Positions 1-7,787 of a stretch of DNA of 64,000 nt are shown in pieces. A program made the position numbers and the translations under genes. The stretch's first letter is position 1. The number at the start of each line of letters is the position of its first letter. The DNA is from Mycobacterium paraterrae (GTDB taxonomy: Bacteria > Actinomycetota > Actinomycetes > Mycobacteriales > Mycobacteriaceae): NCBI RefSeq assembly GCF_022430545.2, contig NZ_CP092488.2, positions 1 through 64,000 of the forward strand. The letters are read 5' to 3'. The notes beneath the pieces are model-generated. The model ran no database searches and was not told the origin of the DNA. It was given only the letters and a program-made list of their open reading frames with translations.

Positions 1-604
1 ACAGGGGCTCACGGTAAGGATGTTCACTAGCAAGCGATTCCAGCTCGCTGAGTACGGAATACGCTCGGCCGCAGGCAATCTCGGCCTCCGCGCGTGCGGT
101 TTGCGCGACCAACCTGTCTTCAGCCAGCGCCACGGCAAAGGCGTCGACGAACTCATAGTCACGCAGGTCCTCCAGGACCGGTCCACGCCATTCGGACAGC
201 GCCGTCGACAGGTGGCTGCTGGCCTGCTCGAAACGACCATCGGCGGCCGCCTTCATCCCAGCAGTGTGCCCGACAGTGAAGCGGCCGATATCGCAAGCAG
301 CGTCAGGCACGTTCAGCCGATATCCCGGCTGGGCCTTTTGCAAAACAGCGGCGGAATCGACGCCGCCCTTGCTCAACAACCGCCGGATATTGGAGACGTA
401 GGTGTGCAAGCTCGCCCGTGCCTCCGGCGGCGGACCTTGCGGCCACGCGGCGTCCATCAACGACTCGATCGCGACTGGGCGGTTTCGACTGATCAGCAAC
501 AGCGCCAATACCGCCCGCTGCTTGGGCGCGCCCAACGCCACGTCGGTCCCGTCGACGTGCATCTGCAACGTCCCCAGGAGGCCGAACCTCAAACCGGTGG
601 TCAC
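1..604 (-). CDS. EmbR-like SARP/AfsR-family transcriptional regulator (N-terminal part, runs off the window)
   Basis: This reading frame stays open from a GTG at 604 to the window edge (201 codons) and is cut by the left end. Residues about 6-85 match the OmpR-like winged helix of SARP regulators, with the hallmark stretch APKQRAVLALLL and a YVSNIRRLL recognition helix. From about residue 95 a bacterial transcriptional activation (BTAD) domain follows (PGYRLNVPDAACDIGRF, EWRGPVLEDLRDYEF, EIACGRA, EHPYREPL), very close to EmbR of M. tuberculosis. EmbR also carries a C-terminal FHA domain that binds phosphorylated PknH; whether this copy has one cannot be seen. An in-frame stop lies just upstream of the GTG, which fixes the N-terminus. 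A PknH-like kinase lies one gene away, so a kinase-regulator pair is a reasonable inference. It could also be an EmbR paralogue. Confidence 0.82.
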   Translation of the reverse strand, partial: MTTGLRFGLLGTLQMHVDGTDVALGAPKQRAVLALLLISRNRPVAIESLMDAAWPQGPPPEARASLHTYVSNIRRLLSKGGVDSAAVLQKAQPGYRLNVPDAACDIGRFTVGHTAGMKAAADGRFEQASSHLSTALSEWRGPVLEDLRDYEFVDAFAVALAEDRLVAQTARAEAEIACGRAYSVLSELESLASEHPYREPL

Positions 605-686
605 GACTCATTGTGGGCCGTCGACGCCGGCTGCGCATGGTCATTGACGATCGAAACCAGAGCGCCTCGTTGACAGTCACCGACCG

Positions 687-1559
687 GTGCTCAATGGTCA
701 TCACGTGAGCACCTGCCCGGATTCGCGCTCGAGGCGGCGTCTCTGGCTCATCGCCGGCGCTGCAGCGCTTGCGACCGCGGTGCTGTCCGCCGGCGTCATC
801 GTCGGACGCCACCTCGGCGCTCACCGGGCCGTCAGCCCGCCCACGGGCCTAATCGCCGAATTCGCGCAATTGGAGCCGACGCTGCACGCCGTCGCCGGCG
901 TCGAGGTCAGCGCAGCCGGTGCCGGGCACACTCCAATAAGGCTGGGACAGTGGCAAAGTGGCCCCGCCTGGTCGACGATCAAGGTTCCCATGGCAATCGC
1001 GGCGCTGCGCGAGAAGAGGCCGCCGCTGGTCACCGGCGCGATGACAGCCGCTATCACCGAATCTGACAACGCGGCGGCCGAGTCGGTATGGGCGAGCCTG
1101 GGCGATCCGGTTACCGCCGCCCACAAAGTCGACGACGTCCTGCGCCAAGCGGGCGACCCGACGGTCGTCCAGTCGCAAAAAGTGCGCCCGGAGTTCTCCG
1201 CGTCCGGTCAGACGGAATGGGCATTGGCTGACCAGGTGCGGTTTCTCTCAGTCGCCTTGTGCGACAGCGCAAACGATCCGATCTTCGCGTTGATGGGACG
1301 GATCCAAGCGGACCAGCGCTGGGGCCTCGGCAGCATTCCGGGCAGCAGATTCAAAGGCGGCTGGGGCCCAACGGAAACGGGCGGCTACCTGGTACGGCAG
1401 ATGGGCGTGATCGCTGGCTCCAACGGAATGGTCGCCATTGCCCTGGCCGCGCGGCCGGACTCGGGGAGATTCGAGGACGGCACCGCGGCGCTCACCGAGA
1501 TGGCCGGGTGGCTGACCGCCCACCTCTCGGCCCTGCCGGCAGGACGCTGCAACCGCTGA
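687..1559 (+). CDS. Membrane-anchored serine hydrolase of the beta-lactamase/penicillin-binding fold
   Basis: The protein has 290 residues from a GTG at 687; a second in-frame GTG at 705 would remove six residues. An N-terminal hydrophobic segment at about 19-40, preceded by RSRRR, looks like a signal anchor, so the catalytic part should be outside the membrane. Three active-site motifs of class A-like serine hydrolases are visible in order: S96-T-I-K99 (SxxK), S126-D-N128 (SDN) and K223-G-G (KTG equivalent). I do not see a clear class A Glu166 omega-loop motif, so true beta-lactamase activity is uncertain; a peptidoglycan-related or esterase role is equally possible. It is divergent from the EmbR-like gene across about 80 bp and convergent with the kinase gene, 12 bp apart, which suggests a shared module. 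Confidence 0.78.
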   Translation: MLNGHHVSTCPDSRSRRRLWLIAGAAALATAVLSAGVIVGRHLGAHRAVSPPTGLIAEFAQLEPTLHAVAGVEVSAAGAGHTPIRLGQWQSGPAWSTIKVPMAIAALREKRPPLVTGAMTAAITESDNAAAESVWASLGDPVTAAHKVDDVLRQAGDPTVVQSQKVRPEFSASGQTEWALADQVRFLSVALCDSANDPIFALMGRIQADQRWGLGSIPGSRFKGGWGPTETGGYLVRQMGVIAGSNGMVAIALAARPDSGRFEDGTAALTEMAGWLTAHLSALPAGRCNR

Positions 1560-1571
1560 CGGCCCGCGCAG

Positions 1572-2969
1572 TCACCACAAATAGACGCGGGCGTTGTTTC
1601 CCCCAATGCATGTAATCCAACTGTCTCCCGGCGTCTGCTGGCAATGCATGAGGAAGTTCGAGCCATTGCACAATGCACCAGGCACCGAGGCACAATCCAC
1701 CGCACCCGGCGCCGAAACAGCCCGCGGTAGCGGGCTGGCATTGCCGTACTCGGCCCAGTAGGAATTCAGCACGCTCTTGGCGAACAGGCATGACGTTTCG
1801 GGTGTTCCCCGCCCGCCGCGGGAGCCGAATCCGGTGGTGGTCGGCAGTGAAAACCCCCGATCGCAGGACTGATGCAGGGTGCTCAGGTCCGGTCCCGTCA
1901 CCAGCGGCGGCAGTGCAGAGATCGGCTCTGTAGTCCCGGGTCGGCCGGATTTGCCGCTGGCCAGCAGGCCGATAACCACGCCGATCGCCCCGAGGATCAG
2001 CGCCGCCGCGACCGCGATCACTGTCGGCAGCACCCATCCGCGGCGGCGCTGATCCGGTTCGCCACCCGGCACCGACGCCGTGGGGTCGGTGACCGCTCCC
2101 CCGGTAGGTCGAGAGACGGTGGCGCTCGCAGTCTGGGTCGAGCTCGCGGCGGTCTGCAGCGCGCGCTGGGCCGCACGGCCCAGCCCGCCGGCAGATCCAT
2201 AACGGTCGTCGGGGTCTTTGGCCATGCCGCGGGCGATCACGTCGTCAAATGCCATGGGCAGGCGCGCGTTGGCCTCGCTCGGTCGCGGGGGCGGCGAGGC
2301 GATGTGGGCCGCGACCAGATTTTCCAGACTGTCACGGGTGAAGGGAAGCTCCCCGGTCAGCGACTCGTACAACACACACGCCAGCGAGTAGACATCGACC
2401 GCGGAGGTGCTGTCCTGGTTGCGAAACCGTTCGGGCGCCATGTAATTCAAAGTGCCAATCTGGCTTCCAGCCGTTGTAAGCCGGGTGTCGCCGCTGGCCT
2501 CGGCGATTCCGAAGTCGACCAGGTACGCGAAATCGGCCGGTGTGACGATGATGTTCTGCGGCTTGATATCTCGATGGATTAGACCCTCGGCGTGGGCTGC
2601 ATCCAGAGCGGCGCCGACTTGACTGATGATGCTCACCGCCCGCGATGCCTCCAGCGGACCCTTCTCGATCATGTCCAGCAGGGTCCGCCCGTGCACCAAA
2701 CGCATGTCGATATAGAGGCTTCCGTCGATCTCGCCCCAGTCGTGGATCGGAATGACGTGAGGCTCTTGCAAGACCGCCGCCGCGCGAGACTCGCGCTGGA
2801 ATCGCCTCCGAAAAGCTTCGTCGTTGGAAAACTGCTCGGAGAGTATCTTCAGCGCGATGGTGCGTCCCTTGTCAATGTCGTAGGCCTCGTACACCTCGCC
2901 CATCCCGCCTTTGCCGAGCAGGCGGGTAATGTTGTACTTGCCGAACGTCGTACCGACGCGCGAGTCCAC
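1572..2969 (-). CDS. PknH/PknE-like membrane serine/threonine protein kinase
   Basis: The 465-residue protein starts MDSRVGTTFGKY. An N-terminal kinase domain spans about 1-270: glycine-rich loop GKGGMGEV, ATP lysine K41, catalytic HRDIKPQN with D134, and metal-binding D152 in VDFG. A Ser/Thr/Pro-rich juxtamembrane linker (about 270-308) leads to one transmembrane helix at about 311-337. The C-terminal 128 residues should lie outside the membrane; they contain several cysteines but do not resemble the PknH sensor domain I remember, so the signal sensed is probably different. In M. tuberculosis PknH phosphorylates EmbR; here an EmbR-like regulator is two genes away, so the same relay is plausible. 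Transcription diverges from the beta-propeller gene across 200 bp in which I see no further gene. Confidence 0.9.
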   Translation of the reverse strand: MDSRVGTTFGKYNITRLLGKGGMGEVYEAYDIDKGRTIALKILSEQFSNDEAFRRRFQRESRAAAVLQEPHVIPIHDWGEIDGSLYIDMRLVHGRTLLDMIEKGPLEASRAVSIISQVGAALDAAHAEGLIHRDIKPQNIIVTPADFAYLVDFGIAEASGDTRLTTAGSQIGTLNYMAPERFRNQDSTSAVDVYSLACVLYESLTGELPFTRDSLENLVAAHIASPPPRPSEANARLPMAFDDVIARGMAKDPDDRYGSAGGLGRAAQRALQTAASSTQTASATVSRPTGGAVTDPTASVPGGEPDQRRRGWVLPTVIAVAAALILGAIGVVIGLLASGKSGRPGTTEPISALPPLVTGPDLSTLHQSCDRGFSLPTTTGFGSRGGRGTPETSCLFAKSVLNSYWAEYGNASPLPRAVSAPGAVDCASVPGALCNGSNFLMHCQQTPGDSWITCIGGNNARVYLW

Positions 2970-3169
2970 GGCAATCCCCTTGTTCCCTTAGGTATTGACC
3001 GCAGTATCTCCCTGCGGCCGCCTTCACGCGACCGTTTGCTGTTGCAAGTTGCCCTTACAAGCCCGTCGCAAGAATTCGCCGAGAAACAGTTGAGAGTCCC
3101 GCAAGGCCTGCGCCGCAGCCTTGACGTGACCGGCCACCATGGCCGGCGTTCACGCGGGAAGGATCCGAC

Positions 3170-4348
3170 ATGATGAAGAGCGCAACGCTCGCGATGTTCG
3201 CCACGGCTACGGTTGCCGCCACCCTCGGCTTTGCGACAACCGCCCACTCCGAGCCGGACGCTTCACCGGCTGCCCATGGCGTCGAGGCGCCGATCGGGGC
3301 CGTTCCCTGGTCGCAGGTCGGCCCGGGCTGGATGCTCGCGATGTGGAGCCCAGTCTCAGGCCGTCGCCCGGGTGAAAAAGCGCCCGCAGGAGAGCCGACA
3401 TACGAAGAGGCCGCCACGACGCTGTATCTGGTCGACCCGGCGGGCGGCCGCTATGCGATCGCCACGTTCCCTCCGCCGGGCAAAGGTTCGACGCAGGAGT
3501 TGATCGACTGGTCGGGCGATGGCCGCCGAGCCCTGTTCGCATCCGAGGTCCGCGACTCGACGGTCCTCACCGAGGTCGACCTGCACACCGGAGCGCGCAC
3601 CACGTTCACCGTCGACGGCAACTTCCTGAGCCCTCGCTACAGTCAGCCCGATGGCAAGGCCGTGCTGTTATCCCGCTCGGGCTATGCCTCGAAAAGCACC
3701 TCGCTCGAGCGAGTCGACCTCGCCGGCCACCACCAGCTGACCTACCCGGTGGGGCCGGATTTCCACGGCTATATCTCCAGGCCCGACGGCACAGAGCTGG
3801 TGGTGGGAACTGCTTCCGGCCTTGCCCTTATGGGCAACAACGGAGCTGCCGGCAAGGCGCTGCCGATCGCAGGCCAGACGCACTGTGCTCCGACTCGGTG
3901 GTGGGACGCCGCCTCGACGACCGTCGTCGCCCGTTGCGATACCACTCCCCAGACGCAACTGTGGCTGGTCCCCATCGACGGGGGGAAACCGACCGCCCTG
4001 ACCGCGCCGAACGACGGGCACAAAGGCCCCGATTACGGCGACATGACAGCGTGGCAACTCCCTTCGGGCACGTACCTGCAAGCCGCCGGGGCGTGCGGCG
4101 TCATTTTCCTTGCGAAGCTGAACGCCGACGGTACGACGTCTCCGGTGTCGGTGCCTCACACGCGGGGCAGCGTCCGTGTCATCGGTGCCAACGGTGGACA
4201 CCTCGAGCTCCAAGGCAGGGCTGGGTGCGGAGGTGGCCAGGCGCTCCTTGACTACAACCCCGGTGCCGGCTCCACAACTGTGCTGCTCGGGCCATCCGTC
4301 AACGGCGGCGGCGTCGCCACGGCGGTGCCGTATCCGGGGCAACGGTGA
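3170..4348 (+). CDS. Exported TolB/WD40-like beta-propeller protein
   Basis: The protein has 392 residues with a Sec-type signal peptide: MMKSAT, a hydrophobic core to about residue 22, and a likely cleavage near AHS. The mature part is a series of four-stranded repeat-like units (LYLVDPAGGRYAIATF, SGDGRRALFASE, QPDGKAVLLSR, RPDGTELVVG and so on) typical of TolB-type six-bladed propellers. No catalytic residues are evident; such proteins normally bind partners or ligands. The tandem ATG at 3170/3173 is preceded by a GGGAAGGA ribosome binding site. It is divergent from the membrane kinase gene, which hints at, but does not prove, a common envelope-stress role. A paralogue of this type is not part of the M. 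tuberculosis lipP neighbourhood. Confidence 0.75.
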   Translation: MMKSATLAMFATATVAATLGFATTAHSEPDASPAAHGVEAPIGAVPWSQVGPGWMLAMWSPVSGRRPGEKAPAGEPTYEEAATTLYLVDPAGGRYAIATFPPPGKGSTQELIDWSGDGRRALFASEVRDSTVLTEVDLHTGARTTFTVDGNFLSPRYSQPDGKAVLLSRSGYASKSTSLERVDLAGHHQLTYPVGPDFHGYISRPDGTELVVGTASGLALMGNNGAAGKALPIAGQTHCAPTRWWDAASTTVVARCDTTPQTQLWLVPIDGGKPTALTAPNDGHKGPDYGDMTAWQLPSGTYLQAAGACGVIFLAKLNADGTTSPVSVPHTRGSVRVIGANGGHLELQGRAGCGGGQALLDYNPGAGSTTVLLGPSVNGGGVATAVPYPGQR

Positions 4349-4425
4349 ATGTCCGACTAAGCTGAGAGCGCTCTACGCGCCTTCGGCGGCCCACCGGCGG
4401 TCGCCGAGGCCCACCCGGCAAGCTG

Positions 4426-4431
4426 AGGAGG
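4426..4431 (+). promoter_or_regulatory. Strong Shine-Dalgarno site (AGGAGG) that identifies an ATT start for lipP
   Basis: A perfect AGGAGG lies seven bases before the ATT at 4439, in the correct frame for the whole N-terminal domain of the downstream esterase. An in-frame TGA sits two codons before the ATT, and no ATG, GTG or TTG occurs in this frame before 4658. This site therefore decides the start. Confidence 0.7.
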
Positions 4432-4438
4432 CTGACCG

Positions 4439-5641
4439 ATTCAGCATCCAGGCGCCACAGCTGACATCGAGATACACGGCTCATGTGAGACGCGTTTCGA
4501 CGGTGTACGCGAGGCGTTCGAGGAGAACTTCCGGCAGGGCAAAGAGATCGGCGCGGCCGTCGCCGCCTGGGTTGACGGCGAGCTCGTCGTCAATCTCTGG
4601 GCGGGATCGGCGGACGCCGACGGCGCCCGTCCGTGGCAGGTCGACACGCTGTCCACCGTGTTGTCCGGGACCAAGGGGCTGACCAGCACGTGCGTTCACC
4701 AGCTGGTCGAGCGCGGTGAGCTGGACCTGAACGCGCCGGTCGCCCGGTATTGGCCGGAGTTCGCGCAGGCTGGCAAGCAGGACATCACCCTGGGCATGGT
4801 GATGAGCCACCGTTCCGGCGTGATCGGGCCGCGTCAGCGAATGGACTGGACCATGGTCACCGACTGGGACTTGGTCTGCGAGCGGCTGGCCGCGGCCGAG
4901 CCGTGGTGGGAGCCTGGGACCGCGCAGGGCTACCACATGACGACGTTCGGGTTCATCCTCGGCGAGATTTTCCGCCGCGTCACCGGCGGCACCGTCGGCC
5001 AGTATCTGCGCACCGAGATCGCCGAGCCGCTGGGCGCCGAGATTCATGTCGGCACGCCGCGCAGCATCCAGCACCGGTGCGCCGATCGGGTTGCTAAGCC
5101 TCACATCCGCCAGATGCTGGCCGACGTCAACGCCCCCGGCTACCCCACGTCGCTGAGCGAACACCCGAAGGCGGGCCTTGCCGTGTCGATGGGGTTCGCT
5201 CCCGACGACGAGGTCGGCTCGAACGATCTCGATCTGTGGCGCGAACTCGAGTTCCCCGGCACCAATGGACAGGTATCGGCGCTGGGGCTTGCGACCTTCT
5301 ACAACGCAATGGCGCAGGAGCGGCTACTCAGCCGCAAGCACATGGATCTGATCCGGGTGTGCCAGGGCGGCTTGGAGACGGATCTGGTGCTCGGCCCCCG
5401 CGTTGCCGATCACGGCTGGGGGCTGGGCTACATGCTCAATCAGCGCTGCGTCAACGGACCCAACCCGTGGATCTTCGGGCACGGCGGCCTCGGTGGCTCG
5501 TTCGGGTTCGTCGATCTGGAGAACCGCATCGGCTACGCCTACGTGATGAATCACTTCGACCCGACCAAGGCCAACGCCGACCCGCGCAGCGTGGTCATGA
5601 GCAACGAGATCTATCGGGTCCTCGGCGTCACATCCGGTTGA
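4439..5641 (+). CDS. lipP: LipP-like beta-lactamase-fold esterase/lipase
   Basis: From ATT 4439 the protein has 400 residues, about the length of M. tuberculosis LipP (Rv2463). Family VIII esterases use a class C beta-lactamase fold; the nucleophile motif is S76-G-T-K79, and a typical N-terminal stretch of the family (IHGSCETRFDGVREAF, then WVDGELVVNLWAG) is present only if translation starts upstream of the first GTG at 4658. The GYHMTTFGF segment is where family members have the catalytic tyrosine region. No signal peptide is seen. The gene sits directly before nei1-rpiB as in M. tuberculosis, with one inserted gene between. A start at GTG 4658 would delete 73 residues and begin inside the active-site motif, so it can be excluded. 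The natural substrate is not known from sequence. Confidence 0.88.
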   Translation: MQHPGATADIEIHGSCETRFDGVREAFEENFRQGKEIGAAVAAWVDGELVVNLWAGSADADGARPWQVDTLSTVLSGTKGLTSTCVHQLVERGELDLNAPVARYWPEFAQAGKQDITLGMVMSHRSGVIGPRQRMDWTMVTDWDLVCERLAAAEPWWEPGTAQGYHMTTFGFILGEIFRRVTGGTVGQYLRTEIAEPLGAEIHVGTPRSIQHRCADRVAKPHIRQMLADVNAPGYPTSLSEHPKAGLAVSMGFAPDDEVGSNDLDLWRELEFPGTNGQVSALGLATFYNAMAQERLLSRKHMDLIRVCQGGLETDLVLGPRVADHGWGLGYMLNQRCVNGPNPWIFGHGGLGGSFGFVDLENRIGYAYVMNHFDPTKANADPRSVVMSNEIYRVLGVTSG

Positions 5642-5652
5642 GCCGCAGGCGT

Positions 5653-6390
5653 TTACGAGCCACCGCCGCCGCCGGAGTCGCCGCCACCGGAGTCCGCGCC
5701 TCCCGAGGAGGCGCCACTGCCGCCAGAGTCGGATCCCGTCGACGGTCCACCGGCGTCCGACGGCCCGCCGCCATCCGGCGCGGTCGCACCCGGCCCCGCG
5801 TCGTGTCCGCCTGGCTCAGCTGGGCTACCCGCTCCGCCGGGTTCGTGACCACTGCCGGGCTCGGTACCGCCGGGGCCACCGGAATCGTGGCCGCCCGGTT
5901 CACCCGGGCCACCAGGCCCTCCCGGCTCGCCGGGTCCGCTCGGCCCTCCGGACCCGGGCCCGCCATGACCGCCGTCGCCGCCGTGGCCTCCGTGGCCGCC
6001 ATGTCCCCCGTGGCCGCCGTGACCTCCGTCGCCACCCTGGCCACCGTCGCCCGGACCCCCGGGTCCACCCGGACCACCGGGGCTACCGGGACCACCGGGG
6101 TTAACGGGGCCGCCGGGATTTCCTGGTCCGCCGGGTCCGCCCGGGTTACTGATGATTGGCGGCGGCCGCTGGACGATCGTCGGTCCGTTGTTGATGACGG
6201 TCGGTGGTGACACGTTGGCGTGACAGGAGTTCCAATCCCAGTTGGTGCCCCACGCCGGATCCCAGAAATCACCCGGGCACCAGTTCAGGCCCGGCAGCGC
6301 ATGGGCCTCGGGCATGTGGCCCAGGCCCGCCCATCCCAACGCTGCGACGATCGCTGCCGAGGCGATCGCACAGCCGGCGCACTTGTTCAT
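5653..6390 (-). CDS. Exported glycine/proline-rich, collagen-like protein
   Basis: The protein has 245 residues. A signal peptide (MNKCAGCAIASAAIVAALGWAGL, likely cut after AHA near residue 31) leads to a short cysteine- and tryptophan-containing segment (LNWCPGDFWDPAWGTNWDWNSC). From about residue 80 to the end the chain is low complexity: GGP and GNP triplets, then a block of GGH/GGD triplets, then GGPGEPGG-type triplets and a Ser/Gly tail. The Gly-X-Y pattern is collagen-like and the GGH block could bind metal, but both are inferences. Gene calls on the opposite strand here are composition artefacts. It is convergent with lipP (11 bp between stops) and has no counterpart that I recall at this position in M. 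tuberculosis. Confidence 0.75.
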   Translation of the reverse strand: MNKCAGCAIASAAIVAALGWAGLGHMPEAHALPGLNWCPGDFWDPAWGTNWDWNSCHANVSPPTVINNGPTIVQRPPPIISNPGGPGGPGNPGGPVNPGGPGSPGGPGGPGGPGDGGQGGDGGHGGHGGHGGHGGHGGDGGHGGPGSGGPSGPGEPGGPGGPGEPGGHDSGGPGGTEPGSGHEPGGAGSPAEPGGHDAGPGATAPDGGGPSDAGGPSTGSDSGGSGASSGGADSGGGDSGGGGGS

Positions 6391-6470
6391 GGCTCATCCG
6401 TACGCCGCGCGGCTATGCGTCGGTCCAGCGAACCCTGTCGACCAGATGAGAACACGGCGGGCCGAGACGG

Positions 6471-7271
6471 TCAGGTCTGGCAGGTCGGACACCAGAAGAG
6501 GTTGCGGCCTTCCAATTCGGCTGTCCGGATGTCCGTTCCGCACACCCGACACGGATCGCCGGCGCGGCGGTAAACGTAGGTGCGGGGCCGTCCGGGGCCG
6601 TATGACGGCGCCCCGTGGTCGTGTTCGGGGCGAACCGTGATGATCTTGCCGCGCCTAACCCCGACCTTCATCAACTCCACCAGATCGTTCCACGCGTCGG
6701 CGAACTCCGCTTCGTCGACCTTCTGGCCGGGACGGTAGGGATCGATGTTGTGCCGGAAAAGCAGCTCGTTGCGGTAGACGTTGCCGACTCCGGCGATCAC
6801 GGTTTGATCCATCAGCAGTGCACCAATAGGTCTGCGCGACTTGTTGATTCGTTTCCACGGCCACGCCGGGTCGGCATCTTTGCGGAGCGGGTCGGGGCCT
6901 AACCGCGCGAGTACATCGGAGACCTGAGCCTCGTCGACCACCTCGCAGACCGTCGGCCCGCGCAGGTCGGTGCCGTATTGGGCGCCGACCATCCGCATCC
7001 GCACCGCCCCGACAGCCTCGGGCAGCGGATCGTCGGCCGAACGCACCCACTCGGTGAACTTGCCGTACAGGCCGAGGTGCACGTGCACGATCGCGCCACC
7101 GTCGTAGTGATGGAACAGGTGCTTGCCCCAGGCGCTCGCGCGGCGAAAGGTCTGCCCGTCGACTGACCGGGCGTCGAAACGGCCCTGCGGGCTCGACACG
7201 GCGAGCGGCGTGCCCCCGAACCGACGCTGATGCAGCCGCGCGAGCCGATGAAGGGTATGACCTTCTGGCAC
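6471..7271 (-). CDS. nei1: Endonuclease VIII / Fpg-family DNA glycosylase Nei1
   Basis: I place the start at the GTG at 7271 because family members begin with an obligatory Met-Pro-Glu (here MPEGHTLHRLA), whose proline is the catalytic amine after methionine removal. The 266-residue protein has the N-terminal beta-sandwich, a helix-two-turn-helix segment (DQTVIAGVGNVYRNELLF) and a C-terminal zinc finger C-x2-C-x16-C-x2-C (CRVCG ... CPTC). It should excise oxidised bases and cut the abasic site. Orthologue of Rv2464c. Its start lies 5 bases after the rpiB stop, so it is the promoter-distal member of an rpiB-nei1 pair. The longer frame reaching 7499 overlaps rpiB and lacks any family similarity upstream of MPEG. 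Confidence 0.93.
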   Translation of the reverse strand: MPEGHTLHRLARLHQRRFGGTPLAVSSPQGRFDARSVDGQTFRRASAWGKHLFHHYDGGAIVHVHLGLYGKFTEWVRSADDPLPEAVGAVRMRMVGAQYGTDLRGPTVCEVVDEAQVSDVLARLGPDPLRKDADPAWPWKRINKSRRPIGALLMDQTVIAGVGNVYRNELLFRHNIDPYRPGQKVDEAEFADAWNDLVELMKVGVRRGKIITVRPEHDHGAPSYGPGRPRTYVYRRAGDPCRVCGTDIRTAELEGRNLFWCPTCQT

Positions 7272-7276
7272 GCCGG

Positions 7277-7759
7277 CTACTCGCTGCCGGCGCCGGGCAC
7301 CGGCGGCGGCTGGTGGGTGCGCTCGTATTCGTCGAGGATGTCGATACGCCGTTGATGGCGTTCGGCTTTCGACCACGGGGTGGTGAGGAAGGCGTCGACG
7401 AAGCTCAGCGCCTCGGCCACGGTGTGCATGCGACCGCCGATGCCGATCAGTTGCGCGTTGTTGTGCTCGCGCGCCAGCGACGCGGTCTCGACACTCCACG
7501 CCAGCGCGCAGCGGGCGCCCGGCACCTTGTTGGCCGCGATCTGCTCGCCGTTACCCGATCCGCCGATCACGATGCCCAAGCTGTCTGGGTCGGCCACCGT
7601 TCGAGTGGCCGCGTCGATACAGAACGCCGGGTAGTCGTCCTCGGCGTCGTAGGTGAAGGCGCCGCAGTCGATCGGCTCGTGGCCGGTCGTCTTGAGGTGC
7701 TCGATGATCTGCTGTTTGAGTTGGTAGCCGGCATGGTCTGAGCCGAGGTACACGCGCAT
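7277..7759 (-). CDS. rpiB: Ribose-5-phosphate isomerase B
   Basis: The 160-residue enzyme interconverts ribose 5-phosphate and ribulose 5-phosphate in the pentose phosphate pathway. The phosphate/sugar site GSDHAGY (residues 6-12), IDCG, and the loop GGSGNGEQIAANK are present. As in the M. tuberculosis enzyme (Rv2465c) the catalytic base is a glutamate in GNGEQ (E72 here) rather than the cysteine of the E. coli protein. HNNAQLIGIGGR and TPWSKAERHQRRI complete the fold. The gene runs directly into nei1 and follows the DsbA-like gene by 28 bp, so the three probably share a transcript. Confidence 0.96.
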   Translation of the reverse strand: MRVYLGSDHAGYQLKQQIIEHLKTTGHEPIDCGAFTYDAEDDYPAFCIDAATRTVADPDSLGIVIGGSGNGEQIAANKVPGARCALAWSVETASLAREHNNAQLIGIGGRMHTVAEALSFVDAFLTTPWSKAERHQRRIDILDEYERTHQPPPVPGAGSE

Positions 7760-7787
7760 GACGGTGATCCTGCACCGCCGCGGGTGT

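Noticed and set aside
4658..5641. lipP starting at GTG 4658
   Set aside because: It would begin three residues before the SxxK nucleophile motif, delete the conserved N-terminal 73 residues and ignore the strong ribosome site at 4426.
5860..6180. Regular short repeats that could look like a CRISPR array
   Set aside because: The periodicity is 9 bases (Gly-Gly-Pro/Gly-Gly-His codons) in a coding frame, with no unique 30-40 bp spacers. No CRISPR array or cas gene was seen anywhere in the window.
5236..6210. A 324-codon plus-strand frame over the end of lipP and the collagen-like gene
   Set aside because: Its first half is frame-shifted lipP and its second half is antisense of Gly/Pro repeats (ATA/TTG-type low complexity). 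The minus-strand gene has a signal peptide and start site instead.
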